Of a stretch of DNA of 64,000 nucleotides, positions 44,221 through 53,633 are shown piece after piece; the first letter of the stretch is position 1; each line of letters begins with the position of its first letter. Source of the DNA: Nocardiopsis sp. ATB16-24 (GTDB taxonomy: Bacteria; Actinomycetota; Actinomycetes; Streptosporangiales; Streptosporangiaceae); the NCBI RefSeq assembly GCF_030271535.1, contig NZ_JASCXJ010000017.1, positions 1 through 64,000 on the forward strand, read 5' to 3'. The position numbers and the translations under genes were made by a program. The notes under the pieces were generated by a model. The model made no database searches. It was not told the origin of the DNA and worked only from the letters and a program-made list of their open reading frames with translations.

Positions 44221-44395
44221 CCGAGCTCCCCGCTGGTCGGCGGGTGACATGACCCCTTACCGACAGGGCGCCATGTCGACACACCGGCACGTCTCCACAG
44301 CGGTGTACGCCGTACTCGTACCCGACCCGCGGGCGTCGGCCCACGGCGCCGCACCCGGACATTCCCCAGTCGGACGAAAGGAACCCTGATCCACC

Positions 44396-46237
44396 GTGGT
44401 CACCGACTCTCCGAACGGCGGCGGCGAACATCGCCGTCCCGTCCAGCCTGAAGGCGCTCTCCCCGGTGAGAGCGCGGTCCGCCCCGGCGGCGGCCCCTCC
44501 CCCTCCTTCGAGGAGGGGGAGTTGCCCCGGACCGAAACCGTGCCTTCGACGACCGAGGCGCCCCGGACCGACTCCGAGGGCGGCGAGGGCGACGGCGGCT
44601 CCGAGGCCGGCACCACCGGCGGCGGCATGATGAGGTCCAGCGCCATCATGGCCGTGGGCACCATGGCCTCCCGTATCACCGGGTTCGCCCGCACCATCGT
44701 GCTGGGCGCCGCCATCGGTACGCACCTGCTCGGTGACGCCTACCACACGGCCCACACGATCCCGTTCATCCTGAACGACCTGCTCATCGGCGGGCTGATG
44801 GCCAGTGTCATCATCCCGTTCCTGGTCAAGCGGCGTAAGCGCGACGCGGACGGCGGCAAGGCCACCGAGGACCGGCTGTTCACCACCACGGTGTTGGCGC
44901 TGTTCCTGCTCACCGCGGCCGCGATCCTGGCCGCCGAGTACCTCATCCTGATGTACGGCTCCCGGTTCACCCCGGTGCAGTTCGACACCTCGGTCTACCT
45001 GGCGCGTTACCTGCTCGCGCAGATCTTCTTCGTGGGACTGAGCGGCCTGCTCAGCGCCATGCTCAACACGCGGGGCCGCTTCGGCGCCGCCGTCTGGGCG
45101 CCCGTACTGAACAACGTCGTCATCATGTGCGTGGCGGGCGTGTTCCTGTGGGTGGCCGGGCCCGGCCGCACTCCCGAGACCGTCACCGACGGCCAGCTCA
45201 CCCTGCTGGGCGCGGGCACCGCGGGCGGCATGGCGCTCCAGGCGCTGGTGCTGTTCGTGGCCCTGAGCCGTACCGGCTACCGCTGGCGTCCCCGTATGGA
45301 CCTGCGCGGCTCCGGCCTCGGGGAGGCCCTGCGCACCGCGGGCTGGATGATGCTCTACACCCTCCTCACCCAGGCGGGACTGTGGATCACCACCAACATC
45401 GCCAACGCCGCGAACGTGGCGAGCATCGAGCGGGGTCTGGACGTCGGTGCGGGCATCAGCGCCTACAACCTGGCCTATCAGCTCTTCCAACTGCCGTACG
45501 CGATCATCGCGGTCTCCCTCATCACCGTGCTTCTGCCCACGATGAGCGCCCACGCCGACGACCGGAACTGGGACGCGGTGCGCGCGGACTTCTCCCGCAC
45601 GATGCGGATCTCGGCGTTCGTCCTGGTGCCGACCGCGTTCGCGGTGGCGATCTTCGCCGAGCCGTTGTCCATCCTCGCCTTCGCGCGCGGCTCCATCTCC
45701 GTACAGGACGCGGCCAGTATCGGTCAGATCCTCGCTGTCATGTCGCTGGGCCTGGTCCCGTTCACCACGTTCCAGCTGATGTTGCGCGTGTTCTTCGCGA
45801 TGGGCGACACCCGGACCCCGGCGATGATCGGCGCCGCGAACCTGGCCGTCCACAGCCTCCTGGCCATGACGTCCTACCTGTTGCTCCCACCGAACATGGT
45901 GGTGGTGGGCGTGGCCGCGGGCTTCATGTTCTCGTTCCTGTCGGGTCTGACCATCGCCGGTCTGGTCCTGAGCCGGCGTATCGGAGGACTTGACGGAAAA
46001 CACGTCATTGGCACAATGTTGCGCCTGCACCTGGCCGTCCTTCCGAGCATCGCGGCCGGCCTCGGTGTGCTCTGGGCCTTCGACTTCCACGTCGGCCCCG
46101 GCCTGGTCACCTACATCGGCGCCCCGGCCGCCGGATGCGCTCTCGGTCTGCTGCTCTTCCTCGGTTCCGCACGGCTGCTGCGCGTACCGGAGTTGAGCGC
46201 GGCGGTGGAACTGGTCCGCGGTCGCCTGCGTCGTTGA
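44396..46237 (+). CDS. murJ: Lipid II flippase MurJ, first copy
   Basis: 613 residues: an 80-residue acidic cytoplasmic extension (PRTDSEGGEGDGGSEAGTTG) and then 14 membrane helices of the MviN/MurJ fold, with IMAVGTMASRITGFARTIVL, LGDAYHTAHTIPFILNDLLI and RYLLAQIFFVGLSGLLSAML. MurJ flips the peptidoglycan precursor lipid II across the membrane. GTG start, with AAAGGA about 13 nt upstream. It is followed after 69 bp by a second MurJ-type gene, and preceded by the DUF6049 gene, so all probably form one envelope operon. Confidence 0.9.
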   Translation: MVTDSPNGGGEHRRPVQPEGALPGESAVRPGGGPSPSFEEGELPRTETVPSTTEAPRTDSEGGEGDGGSEAGTTGGGMMRSSAIMAVGTMASRITGFARTIVLGAAIGTHLLGDAYHTAHTIPFILNDLLIGGLMASVIIPFLVKRRKRDADGGKATEDRLFTTTVLALFLLTAAAILAAEYLILMYGSRFTPVQFDTSVYLARYLLAQIFFVGLSGLLSAMLNTRGRFGAAVWAPVLNNVVIMCVAGVFLWVAGPGRTPETVTDGQLTLLGAGTAGGMALQALVLFVALSRTGYRWRPRMDLRGSGLGEALRTAGWMMLYTLLTQAGLWITTNIANAANVASIERGLDVGAGISAYNLAYQLFQLPYAIIAVSLITVLLPTMSAHADDRNWDAVRADFSRTMRISAFVLVPTAFAVAIFAEPLSILAFARGSISVQDAASIGQILAVMSLGLVPFTTFQLMLRVFFAMGDTRTPAMIGAANLAVHSLLAMTSYLLLPPNMVVVGVAAGFMFSFLSGLTIAGLVLSRRIGGLDGKHVIGTMLRLHLAVLPSIAAGLGVLWAFDFHVGPGLVTYIGAPAAGCALGLLLFLGSARLLRVPELSAAVELVRGRLRR

Positions 46238-46306
46238 TGCCGACACCCCGGCTCTGAACCCGCCGAGACCCGAAGCCTCCAGAACGAGAGTAAGGACAGC
46301 CCCACG

Positions 46307-48157
46307 GTGTCCAGCGACCAATCCCGGCACGTGCCTTCGGCCGAGCCCGAAAGAGAACCCCTCGGTCGTCACATGGTGATGCCCGAGGACGTGCTCGACG
46401 CCTATGAGCGCGAGGAGCCGGCCACCACGCCCGAGACCGGTCTGCGCACGCTCCGGGATCCGAGCGACATCGGTGACGTGGGCACCGCCGACCGGATGGA
46501 GGACGGCGACGAGATCGGGGGCAGTGCCCACACCGCCCCCGGCAACATCGCCAAGTCCAGTCTGATCATGGCGTTGGGCACCATCGTCTCCCGTGTGACG
46601 GGGTTCGTGCGCACCATCATCCTGGCGGCGGCGATCGGCACCCAGTTGCTGGGCGACGCCTACCAGACCGCCGGCATGGTCCCGTACATGATCTACGACC
46701 TGCTCATCGGCGGGTTGTTGGCCAGCGTCTTCGTTCCGTTCCTGGTCAAACGGCGCAAGCTGGATCCGGACGGAGGCGACAAGACCGAACAGCGTCTGGT
46801 CACGCTGATGCTGCTCGGGCTCTTCGTGCTCACGCTGGTGTCGGTGCTGATCGCGGAGTGGTTCATCCGGATCTACGCGGGCGGCTTCTCCGGCGCCCAG
46901 TACGACGTCTCGGTCGTCCTGGCCCGGTACCTGGTCACGCAGATCTTCTTCATCGGTGCGAGCGGTCTGGCGAGCGCGATGCTCAACGCGCGCAACAGGT
47001 TCGGTGCCCCCATGTGGGCTCCGGTGTTGAACAACCTGGTCATCATCGGTGTCTGCCTGTGGTTCCTGAACCTGGCGGGGCCGGGTCGCACCCCCGAGAC
47101 CGTGACCTCCGGTGAGCTGATGCTGCTGGGCCTGGGCACGGCCGCGGGACAGGTGGTCCAGGCATCGGTGCTGCTGTGGGCGCTGGCGGCGGCGGGCTTC
47201 CGCTGGCGCCCCCGGCTGGACCTGCGGGGCTCGGGGCTGGGCGAGGCGGCCGGCGCGGCCTCGTGGATGATGCTCTACATCGTCGTGGCGCAGCTGGGCG
47301 CTCTCGTGTCCACCAACGTGGCGACCCGCGCCGGTGCCCGCGCGGCCGAGGCGGGCTTCGACTCCGGGGCCGGTATCGCGGCCTACAAATTCGCGTCGAT
47401 GCTGTTCCAGTTGCCGTACGCGATCATCGCGGTCTCCGTGATCACCGCGCTCCTGCCGCGTATGAGCGAGCACGTCGCGGCCGGGCGCAAGGACCAGGTA
47501 CGCAGTGACTTCTCACGTGGTTTCCGGTTGTCGTCGGTGCTGATCGTGCCGATCTCGGTCGCGATGATCGTCTTCGCGATCCCGTTCTGCGTGATGATCT
47601 ACGCGCAGGGCAGCACCAGCGCCCAGGACGCCGAGGCCATCGGCCGCATCCTCATGGTCTTCTGCGTGATGCTGATCCCCTTCACGCTGTTCCAGCTCCA
47701 GATGCGCGTGTTCTACGCCCTGGGCGACACCCGGACCCCGGCCCTGGTGTCGATTCCCTCCGAGTTCGCCCACGCGACGACCGCGATCAGCCTGCTGTTC
47801 TTCATGGAGCCGCAACATATCGTGGTGTGGTTGCCGGTGCCCTACGGTCTGTACTACATCGTGGGTTCCGTCATCATGTGGTACCTCCTGAACAGGAGGT
47901 TGAACGGCCTCGACGGCCGCCGGACCGTGTCCACCCTGTTCAAGCTGCATCTGGCGACCGTCCCCTCGGTGGTCTTCGGAGTGGTGTCGATCCATCTCTT
48001 CCAGGGCCTGCCGGGCGACCTGTGGCCGGGACTGGCGGCGATCACGACGGGCGGCGTCGTCGGTGGCGTGCTGTTCGTGGCCACCGCCAAACTCCTCAAT
48101 GTGACGGAAGTCACATCTTTCCTCGATTTGCTCAAAACCAGGCTACGACGCCGCTGA
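46307..48157 (+). CDS. murJ: Lipid II flippase MurJ, second copy
   Basis: 616 residues, a clear paralogue of the preceding gene: IMALGTIVSRVTGFVRTIIL, LGDAYQTAGMVPYMIYDLLI and RYLVTQIFFIGASGLASAML line up position for position. It too has an 80-residue acidic N-terminal extension, but of different sequence (MVMPEDVLDAYEREEPATTP). GTG start, AAGGA about 11 nt upstream. One copy may be the housekeeping flippase and the other specialised; the sequence does not say which. The adjacent pseudokinase fits the known MurJ-pseudokinase partnership of mycobacteria. Confidence 0.9.
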   Translation: MSSDQSRHVPSAEPEREPLGRHMVMPEDVLDAYEREEPATTPETGLRTLRDPSDIGDVGTADRMEDGDEIGGSAHTAPGNIAKSSLIMALGTIVSRVTGFVRTIILAAAIGTQLLGDAYQTAGMVPYMIYDLLIGGLLASVFVPFLVKRRKLDPDGGDKTEQRLVTLMLLGLFVLTLVSVLIAEWFIRIYAGGFSGAQYDVSVVLARYLVTQIFFIGASGLASAMLNARNRFGAPMWAPVLNNLVIIGVCLWFLNLAGPGRTPETVTSGELMLLGLGTAAGQVVQASVLLWALAAAGFRWRPRLDLRGSGLGEAAGAASWMMLYIVVAQLGALVSTNVATRAGARAAEAGFDSGAGIAAYKFASMLFQLPYAIIAVSVITALLPRMSEHVAAGRKDQVRSDFSRGFRLSSVLIVPISVAMIVFAIPFCVMIYAQGSTSAQDAEAIGRILMVFCVMLIPFTLFQLQMRVFYALGDTRTPALVSIPSEFAHATTAISLLFFMEPQHIVVWLPVPYGLYYIVGSVIMWYLLNRRLNGLDGRRTVSTLFKLHLATVPSVVFGVVSIHLFQGLPGDLWPGLAAITTGGVVGGVLFVATAKLLNVTEVTSFLDLLKTRLRRR

Positions 48158-48436
48158 TCACCAGGAATAGACGATGTTGGGTGGTCACGCGCCGATACGT
48201 CCCGAAGGGTGTATGGGTATCCAGTGTCCTCCGACGATGCTGTTCAGGCGTCCTAGCATGGACAGGCATCGCTTTACCGCTATAGCAATGTTCATCCGAG
48301 CTGCCCGAAGGGAGGCTGGGGACAGCAGACAGGGCCGATGACCCCCTCGCGCACATCCCGTACCGCTCTGGTCCACAAGCGGACCCGGAGCGGCCACAGG
48401 CGCGAAACCACGGCACCTGCACCCGTCACTCCCATC

Positions 48437-50053
48437 ATGAGCACCTTCCTCATCGAACCCGGGGCGAAGCTGGCCAACCGCTACCGTCTCGACCAAGTGG
48501 TGAGCGAGACAGGTGGCGCCACCCGCTGGAAGGCCACCGACGAGACGCTCGCCCGACCCGTCGCCGTGTGGACCTTCACCGAGGGATTCCCGCGCACCTC
48601 CGAGGTCGTGCGCGCCGCCCGGGCCACGAGCCGCATCCCCGACGCGCGCGTCACCCAGGTCTTCGACGCCGACGACTCCTCCCCCATCCCCTACGTGGTC
48701 GAGGAATGGGTCATCGGATCCTCCCTGGCCGACCTTCTCTCCCAAGGCCCCATGGAGCCCGAACGCGCCGCCGGGTTGGTCGCCGAGGCGGCCGAGGCCA
48801 TCGCCGCCGCGCACGCGGGCGGCCTGCACCACCTGTGCCTGACCCCGGGCAAGCTCATGTGGAGCAGCGGAGGCGCGGTCAAGGTGACCGGCATCGGCGT
48901 GGACGCCGCGCTGCTGGGCGCCAACACCGCCGATCCCGCGGCGGCCGACGCCCAAGGGCTCGGCAACCTGCTCTACGCGGCGCTCACCGGATACTGGCCC
49001 GGAGGACCGCAGAGCGGTCTGCACGCGGCGCCCCAGGGCCCGGCGGGCCCCTACCCACCACACCAGATCCGGCAGGGCATCACCGAACCGCTGGCCACCA
49101 TCACCACGCGTGCCGCCCTCCCGCAGCTCGCGGGACAACTGGTGCCGGGGCCCCCGATCACCTCTCCGGCCGAGTTCTGCGCGGCCTTGGCCGAGGTTCC
49201 CCGTCTCATCCCGCTCCCGGTCGCCCCCGCCGAGGAGTCTCCACCGCCGGAGCCGGGCACCTCCCGGCGTACCGGGGAATTCGACAGCACCACCGGGCCC
49301 CGCCGCAGCGCGCGAGGCGGCGCGGCGGGAGCGCGGGGTGGCTCCGGTGCGCGGAACGGGGAGGGCCCCCAGGAAAAGAGCCGGGAACGCTCGGCCCCCT
49401 CCCGTATGGACCGTCGCGCCGCGCGCACGCAGCCCTCTCCCCGTAAGATCCTGGTCGGCGTCCTGGCGATGGTGCTGTTCGCCGCCGTGGTCGTGGGCGC
49501 GTGGACGATCGGCGCCAACATGCGTTCGGCCGAGGACGAGGCCGCGGGCGGCGACGGTGCCGTCGAGGAGGAGACGGACGGCGACCAGACCCGGGAACTG
49601 GTGGAGCTGACCATCGGCGGAGCCACCGGGTTCGACCCCTTCGGCGACGGCGACGAGCACTCGGACAAGGCCGGCAGGGCGCTGGACGGCGACGCCTCCA
49701 CCGAGTGGAACACCGAGGGCTACAAGGACCCCATGGGCGTCGGCAAGTCCGGAGTGGGTTTCCTGATCGAACTGGAGTCCAGCCAGGAGGTCCACGCGGT
49801 CGAGCTGGAGATGCCCGACCATGACTACGGCGTGCAGATCCGCGTCGGCGACGACAACGCGGTCGGCGGTGACCAGGCCTCCCTGGACGAGAAACTGCCC
49901 GTCGCGGCGGAGCAGAGCGTGTCCGGTTCCACCACCGTCGAGATCGAGGGCGGCGCCACCGGGCGGTACGTGCTGGTCTGGTTCACCGAACTGCCCAACG
50001 TGGACGGGCGCTGGCGTGGGACCATCAACGAGGTCGGAGTACTCGGTCTTTGA
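48437..50053 (+). CDS. Membrane pseudokinase of the MurJ locus, discoidin-like C-terminus
   Basis: About 538 residues. The kinase-like domain (about 1-260) lacks all key catalytic residues: the VAxK lysine is Trp (PVAVWTFTEG), the HRD loop is HLC (GLHHLCLTPGKLMW) and the DFG is TGI (KVTGIGVD). A basic Pro/Arg linker, one membrane helix (ILVGVLAMVLFAAVVVGAW) and an extracellular galactose-binding/discoidin-like domain (ALDGDASTEWNTEGYKDP) follow. In mycobacteria a comparable pseudokinase is fused to MurJ and controls it through FhaA; here the protein is separate. The ATG at 48437 is chosen as the start of the fold; a further ATG lies at 48338. Confidence 0.85.
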   Translation: MSTFLIEPGAKLANRYRLDQVVSETGGATRWKATDETLARPVAVWTFTEGFPRTSEVVRAARATSRIPDARVTQVFDADDSSPIPYVVEEWVIGSSLADLLSQGPMEPERAAGLVAEAAEAIAAAHAGGLHHLCLTPGKLMWSSGGAVKVTGIGVDAALLGANTADPAAADAQGLGNLLYAALTGYWPGGPQSGLHAAPQGPAGPYPPHQIRQGITEPLATITTRAALPQLAGQLVPGPPITSPAEFCAALAEVPRLIPLPVAPAEESPPPEPGTSRRTGEFDSTTGPRRSARGGAAGARGGSGARNGEGPQEKSRERSAPSRMDRRAARTQPSPRKILVGVLAMVLFAAVVVGAWTIGANMRSAEDEAAGGDGAVEEETDGDQTRELVELTIGGATGFDPFGDGDEHSDKAGRALDGDASTEWNTEGYKDPMGVGKSGVGFLIELESSQEVHAVELEMPDHDYGVQIRVGDDNAVGGDQASLDEKLPVAAEQSVSGSTTVEIEGGATGRYVLVWFTELPNVDGRWRGTINEVGVLGL

Positions 50054-50116
50054 CACGGGCGAGGAGGAGACCGGAACTTCGACGGCACCGATGTGTGGGG
50101 TATGTGATCAGTACTG

Positions 50117-50743
50117 ATGGACGCGGTCCAGGAGCTTCCTGACCAGGAGCTGTTGAAGAGGCACGCTCAGGGCGACGACCAGGCCTTCGCGGTCCTGGTC
50201 CGTCGGCACCGTGAGCGCCTGTGGGCTGTCGCCGTGCGTGTCATGGGCGACCCCGAGGAGGCCTCCGACGCGCTCCAGGACGCTTTCCTGTCCGCGTTCC
50301 GCGCGGCCGACCGCTTCCGGGGCGAGTCACAGGTGAGCACATGGCTGCACCGGATCGTGGTGAACGCCTGCAACGACCGCCTTCGCCGCCGTAAGGTGCG
50401 CCCGGCCACCCCCACGGAGGACTCCACCCTGGACGTGATGTCCAACGAGCGGATGGGCCGTATGGGCGGGGCCCGGGACCACGCCTCGCAGACCGAGGCC
50501 CGCCTGGACGTGTACGCGGCGTTGGAGAAACTTCCGCTGGACCAGCGCATGGCGCTGACCCTCGTGGACATGCTCGGGTACCGGGTGGACGAGGCGGCAC
50601 AGATCCTGGACGTGGCCTCGGGAACGGTCAAGAGCAGGTGTGCGCGAGGTCGCGCGAAACTTCTTCCCTCCCTGGCCCATCTAAGGAACCCTCGGCAACG
50701 CGGAGACGTCACAACTAGGAGAGGAGGTGCCAACACATCGTGA
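50117..50743 (+). CDS. sigM: ECF RNA polymerase sigma factor, SigM type
   Basis: 208 residues: region 2 (FAVLVRRHRERLWAVAVRVM, DALQDAFLSAFRAADRFRGE, STWLHRIVVNACNDRLRRRK) and region 4 (ALEKLPLDQRMALTLVDMLG, EAAQILDVASGTVKSRCARG). Synteny with trxB-trxA and parAB identifies the actinobacterial SigM. It should redirect RNA polymerase under envelope stress. The stop overlaps the anti-sigma start (GTGA). No strong ribosome site is seen before the ATG. Confidence 0.93.
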   Translation: MDAVQELPDQELLKRHAQGDDQAFAVLVRRHRERLWAVAVRVMGDPEEASDALQDAFLSAFRAADRFRGESQVSTWLHRIVVNACNDRLRRRKVRPATPTEDSTLDVMSNERMGRMGGARDHASQTEARLDVYAALEKLPLDQRMALTLVDMLGYRVDEAAQILDVASGTVKSRCARGRAKLLPSLAHLRNPRQRGDVTTRRGGANTS

Positions 50744-51618
50744 CGTCCCATCCAGACGTGGAGGCACTCGCCTTCCTCGCCGAGGAACTCCTGGAACCCG
50801 ACGAGGAAAGCATTGTCGCAGCCCATGTGGAGACCTGTGAGACCTGCGCGGCGACCCTGGACGAGCTGACCGAGGTCGGCGACGTCCTGGCCGCCGTACC
50901 GGCCCCGACCATGCCGCAGGACGTCGCCGACCTCCTTGACCGGCGCATCGCGGAGGCGGCGCGCGAGCGTTCGACCGAGGCCTCGAATCGGGCCCCCGTC
51001 GAGGATCCCGCCGAGAGGCCACGGAAGCGGGGCGGTGCCACCGTGGTCCCCTTCCCGCGCGGGCACAGGGGGCCGGGAGGCTTCAGCCTGCCGCGACTGA
51101 TGATGGTGGCCGCCGCCGCGGTCGTCATCGGAGGCGGTGGCGCGGCGGTGTTCAACGGCGTGCTCTCGCATGGACAGGAGGAGGCCGGAGTCGCGGCCCC
51201 GCTCCAGGAGAACGCCGAGGAGGAGGTCGCCCCGGACACCGCGCAGTCCTACGCTCCCCAGGTGGTGCGCAGCGGAACCGTCTACACCGAGGCCTCCCTG
51301 TCCGAACAGGCCGCTCGCACACTCGACCTGTCCCCCGTGGGCGGACCTCCCGTGGGCGAGGAGGCCGCGCCCATGGATCCGTTGGAGACCGAACCGCCCG
51401 GCATGGTGGAGTGCGCCATGCTCCTCGAGAGGAGTTTCGGAGCGCACTTCACCCTGGTGGACGACGCCCACTACGGCGACGACACGTCCCGGGCGTGGGT
51501 ACTGTTCACCGCTCCTCGGGGAGAGGAGACCGAGGTGTACGTGGTCGATCCCCGCTGTGCCCAGGGCGGCGACGCCGAGCGCAGCGTCCTGGCCCGGGAG
51601 ACCATCCGGACTCCGTGA
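50740..51618 (+). CDS. Membrane zinc-type anti-sigma factor of SigM
   Basis: 292 residues. An N-terminal anti-sigma zinc-finger motif HVETCETC (HxxxCxxC) in a helical domain should hold SigM inactive; one membrane helix (LMMVAAAAVVIGGGGAAVF) follows a basic stretch, then a secreted domain of about 150 residues (AWVLFTAPRGEETEVYVVDP). Regulated release probably occurs by conformational change or proteolysis. GTG overlaps the sigM stop, ensuring coupled synthesis; GAGGAGGTG lies about 12 nt upstream. Confidence 0.9.
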   Translation: MTSHPDVEALAFLAEELLEPDEESIVAAHVETCETCAATLDELTEVGDVLAAVPAPTMPQDVADLLDRRIAEAARERSTEASNRAPVEDPAERPRKRGGATVVPFPRGHRGPGGFSLPRLMMVAAAAVVIGGGGAAVFNGVLSHGQEEAGVAAPLQENAEEEVAPDTAQSYAPQVVRSGTVYTEASLSEQAARTLDLSPVGGPPVGEEAAPMDPLETEPPGMVECAMLLERSFGAHFTLVDDAHYGDDTSRAWVLFTAPRGEETEVYVVDPRCAQGGDAERSVLARETIRTP

Positions 51619-51625
51619 CCTCGAT

Positions 51626-51671
51626 GTCGACAGGGCGCCTTGGAGACCCGTCGACACGACGCCCTGTCGAC
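51626..51671 (+). terminator. Hairpin after sigM operon, GTCGACAGGGCG family
   Basis: GTCGACAGGGCG (51626-51637) is exactly inverted as CGCCCTGTCGAC (51660-51671); the 22-nt loop carries another GTCGAC. It starts 8 nt after the anti-sigma stop. Confidence 0.7.
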
Positions 51672-52063
51672 CCGCTCACCCGCCCGGACGGACCAGGCCG
51701 TCTCGTGGGCGATCGCCGCACAGGCCGTCTCGTCCGCGGACGAAGAGCCCGTCCGGACCGCGCCCACCGACCCCTTCGGTCGAGTCAGGGGGCGGCGTGG
51801 TCGTCGACGGGCTCGCCCCGGCTGCGTCCACGGCTCTCCGAGGCCGCCAGAACGATGCTCGCGCGTCAGGGAGAGCGGGACCGCCACCCGGGGTTGCCCG
51901 GAAGACCACGACGCCCCCTCGGGGCCTCTGCGCGCTTTCGAGGCGTTCGACCACAGAAGGCTCCGTGTCGGGGCCGCCGGCCCTCCTTCCGGGTCCGCCG
52001 GAACGAACGATCCGACCATCTGTGGATATACCCCACCCCGGTAAGCTGAGCGATGTCCGAGCG
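51672..52063. other. Gene-free region before trxB
   Basis: About 390 bp with open frames on both strands but no ribosome sites or conserved protein features I can recognise. It ends in the trxB promoter region. Confidence 0.45.
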
Positions 52064-52089
52064 GGAATGCCCTGCGCCTACCATCGGTT
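52064..52089 (+). promoter_or_regulatory. SigR-type promoter of trxB-trxA
   Basis: GGGAAT followed after 18 bp by GTT (GGAAT 52064-52068, GTT 52087-52089) exactly matches the actinobacterial SigR consensus GGGAAT-N18-GTT, 70 bp before the trxB start. SigR controls trxBA in Streptomyces in response to thiol oxidation. Confidence 0.8.
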
Positions 52090-52158
52090 GTGCTAACCAT
52101 CTTCCCCTGGGGTCACACCGCGTGGCCAGGGCAGTGACTGTGTGAAGGGCCAACGAGC

Positions 52159-53091
52159 GTGAGTGACGTCCGTAATGTCATCATCATCGGTTCCGGACCG
52201 GCGGGCTACACCGCCGCCGTGTACGCCGCCCGTGCCGAGCTGCGACCCCTGGTGTTCGAGGGGTCCATCACGGCCGGGGGTGCGCTTATGAACACCACCG
52301 ATGTCGAGAACTTCCCCGGTTTTCCCGACGGCGTCATGGGTCCGGACCTCATGGACCAGATGCGCAAGCAGGCCGAGCGCTTCGGTGCGGAACTGGTGCC
52401 CGAGGACGTCACCTCCGTGGAGCTGACCAAGCCCGTCAAGGAGGTCGTGGCGGGCGGTGAGACCTTCCTCGCCCACACGGTGATCCTCGCCACCGGTTCC
52501 GGCTACCGCGAGTTGGGCGTGCCCGGGGAGAAGGAGCTGTCCGGACGCGGCACCTCCTGGTGCGCCACCTGTGACGGATTCTTCTTCCGCGACCAGGACA
52601 TCGCCGTGGTCGGTGGTGGCGACACCGCCATGGAGGAGGCCCTCTTCCTCACCCGCTTCGCCCGCTCGGTGACCATCGTCCACCGACGCGACGAGCTGCG
52701 CGCCAGCCGCATCATGGCCGATCGCGCCCGCGCCAACGACAAGATCCGCTTCCTCTGGAACACCGAGGTGACCCGGGTCCTGGGCGAGGAGCGCGTCTCC
52801 GGCCTGGGCATCGTCAACAACAAGACCGGCGAGGAGGGCACCCTGGACGTGACCGGGCTGTTCGTCGCGATCGGTCACGACCCTCGTGTGGAGCTGTTCG
52901 ACAAGCAGCTCGAACTCGACGAGGAGGGCTACGTGAAGGTGGACTTCCCGTCCACACGCACCAGCCTGGAGGGCGTCTTCGCCGCGGGTGACGTGGTCGA
53001 CCACCAGTACCGTCAGGCGATCACCGCCGCGGGAACCGGCTGCGCGGCCTCACTGGACGCCGAGCGCTACCTCGCCGAGCGCGGCAACTGA
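52159..53091 (+). CDS. trxB: Thioredoxin reductase
   Basis: 310 residues. FAD-binding [19 protein letters not shown], the redox-active CATC in [18 protein letters not shown]-binding [15 protein letters not shown] and the C-terminal FAD motif [20 protein letters not shown] are all intact. It transfers electrons from NADPH to thioredoxin. GTG start. A SigR-type promoter lies upstream and trxA follows after 66 bp, so the pair forms a redox-controlled operon. Confidence 0.97.
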   Translation: MSDVRNVIIIGSGPAGYTAAVYAARAELRPLVFEGSITAGGALMNTTDVENFPGFPDGVMGPDLMDQMRKQAERFGAELVPEDVTSVELTKPVKEVVAGGETFLAHTVILATGSGYRELGVPGEKELSGRGTSWCATCDGFFFRDQDIAVVGGGDTAMEEALFLTRFARSVTIVHRRDELRASRIMADRARANDKIRFLWNTEVTRVLGEERVSGLGIVNNKTGEEGTLDVTGLFVAIGHDPRVELFDKQLELDEEGYVKVDFPSTRTSLEGVFAAGDVVDHQYRQAITAAGTGCAASLDAERYLAERGN

Positions 53092-53157
53092 CCGACCAGG
53101 CGGCCGGACACGGCCACCGACCACCCCCCGTCCCGGTTCCGTCGAACAAGGAGAAGC

Positions 53158-53487
53158 ATGTCCGCTGTCAAGCACGTCACCGACGACACCTTCAAGGAAG
53201 AGGTCCTCTCCAGCGACAAGCCCGTCCTGGTGGACTTCTGGGCCGACTGGTGCGGCCCGTGCAAGCAGATGTCCCCGGTCCTGGACAAGCTGGCCGAGGA
53301 GCACGGCGACAAGATCGAGGTCGTCAAGCTGAACACGGACCAGAACCCCGAGACGACGCGGGCGTACAACATCATGTCCCTGCCGACCATGAACCTCTTC
53401 GCGAAGGGTCAGGTCGTCAAGCAGATCATCGGCGCCAAGCCCAAGCGCGCTCTGGAGAAGGACCTGGCCGAATACCTGGACCAGTAG
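53158..53487 (+). CDS. trxA: Thioredoxin
   Basis: 109 residues with the active site WADWCGPCKQM and the cis-Pro motif SLPTMNLF. It reduces protein disulfides and is recharged by the adjacent TrxB. Strong AAGGAG before the ATG. Convergent with parB across a terminator and two parS sites. Confidence 0.97.
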   Translation: MSAVKHVTDDTFKEEVLSSDKPVLVDFWADWCGPCKQMSPVLDKLAEEHGDKIEVVKLNTDQNPETTRAYNIMSLPTMNLFAKGQVVKQIIGAKPKRALEKDLAEYLDQ

Positions 53488-53539
53488 TCGCCCTCCGACC
53501 GGATTCCTCGGTCCCGACGACTCGGTCGGCACCACGCGC

Positions 53540-53572
53540 CGAAGGCCCTCGGACTTCCTCCGGGGGCCTTCG
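53540..53572 (+). terminator. Terminator of trxBA
   Basis: CGAAGGCCC pairs with GGGCCTTCG around a loop containing CGG/CCG; it lies directly before the first parS site. Confidence 0.75.
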
Positions 53573-53573
53573 C

Positions 53574-53589
53574 TGTTTCACGTGAAACA
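53574..53589. promoter_or_regulatory. parS site 1
   Basis: Perfect TGTTTCACGTGAAACA, the ParB nucleation site, in the trxA-parB gap. Confidence 0.95.
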
Positions 53590-53593
53590 CGAA

Positions 53594-53623
53594 GCGGCCG
53601 TGTTTCACGTGAAACACGGCCGC
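53594..53623. promoter_or_regulatory. parS site 2 inside a 30-bp perfect palindrome
   Basis: The parS 16-mer at 53601-53616 is extended on both sides by matching GCGGCCG / CGGCCGC arms, giving a loop-free 30-bp palindrome. It begins 10 nt after the parB stop on the minus strand, where a terminator is expected. Confidence 0.93.
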
Positions 53624-53633
53624 CGATGGATGT

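Noticed and set aside
43886..47473. A 1195-codon open frame opposite the DUF6049 and murJ genes, and similar very long frames opposite the beta-mannosidase (9198-11756) and FadH-like genes
   Set aside because: High GC leaves few stops on the opposite strand. These frames are low-complexity Arg/Gly/Pro/His strings, lack ribosome sites and lie fully over well-identified genes.
51640..52044. Open frames between the anti-sigma gene and trxB
   Set aside because: Compositionally random Arg/Pro/Ala-rich products, starts inside the hairpin, no ribosome site.
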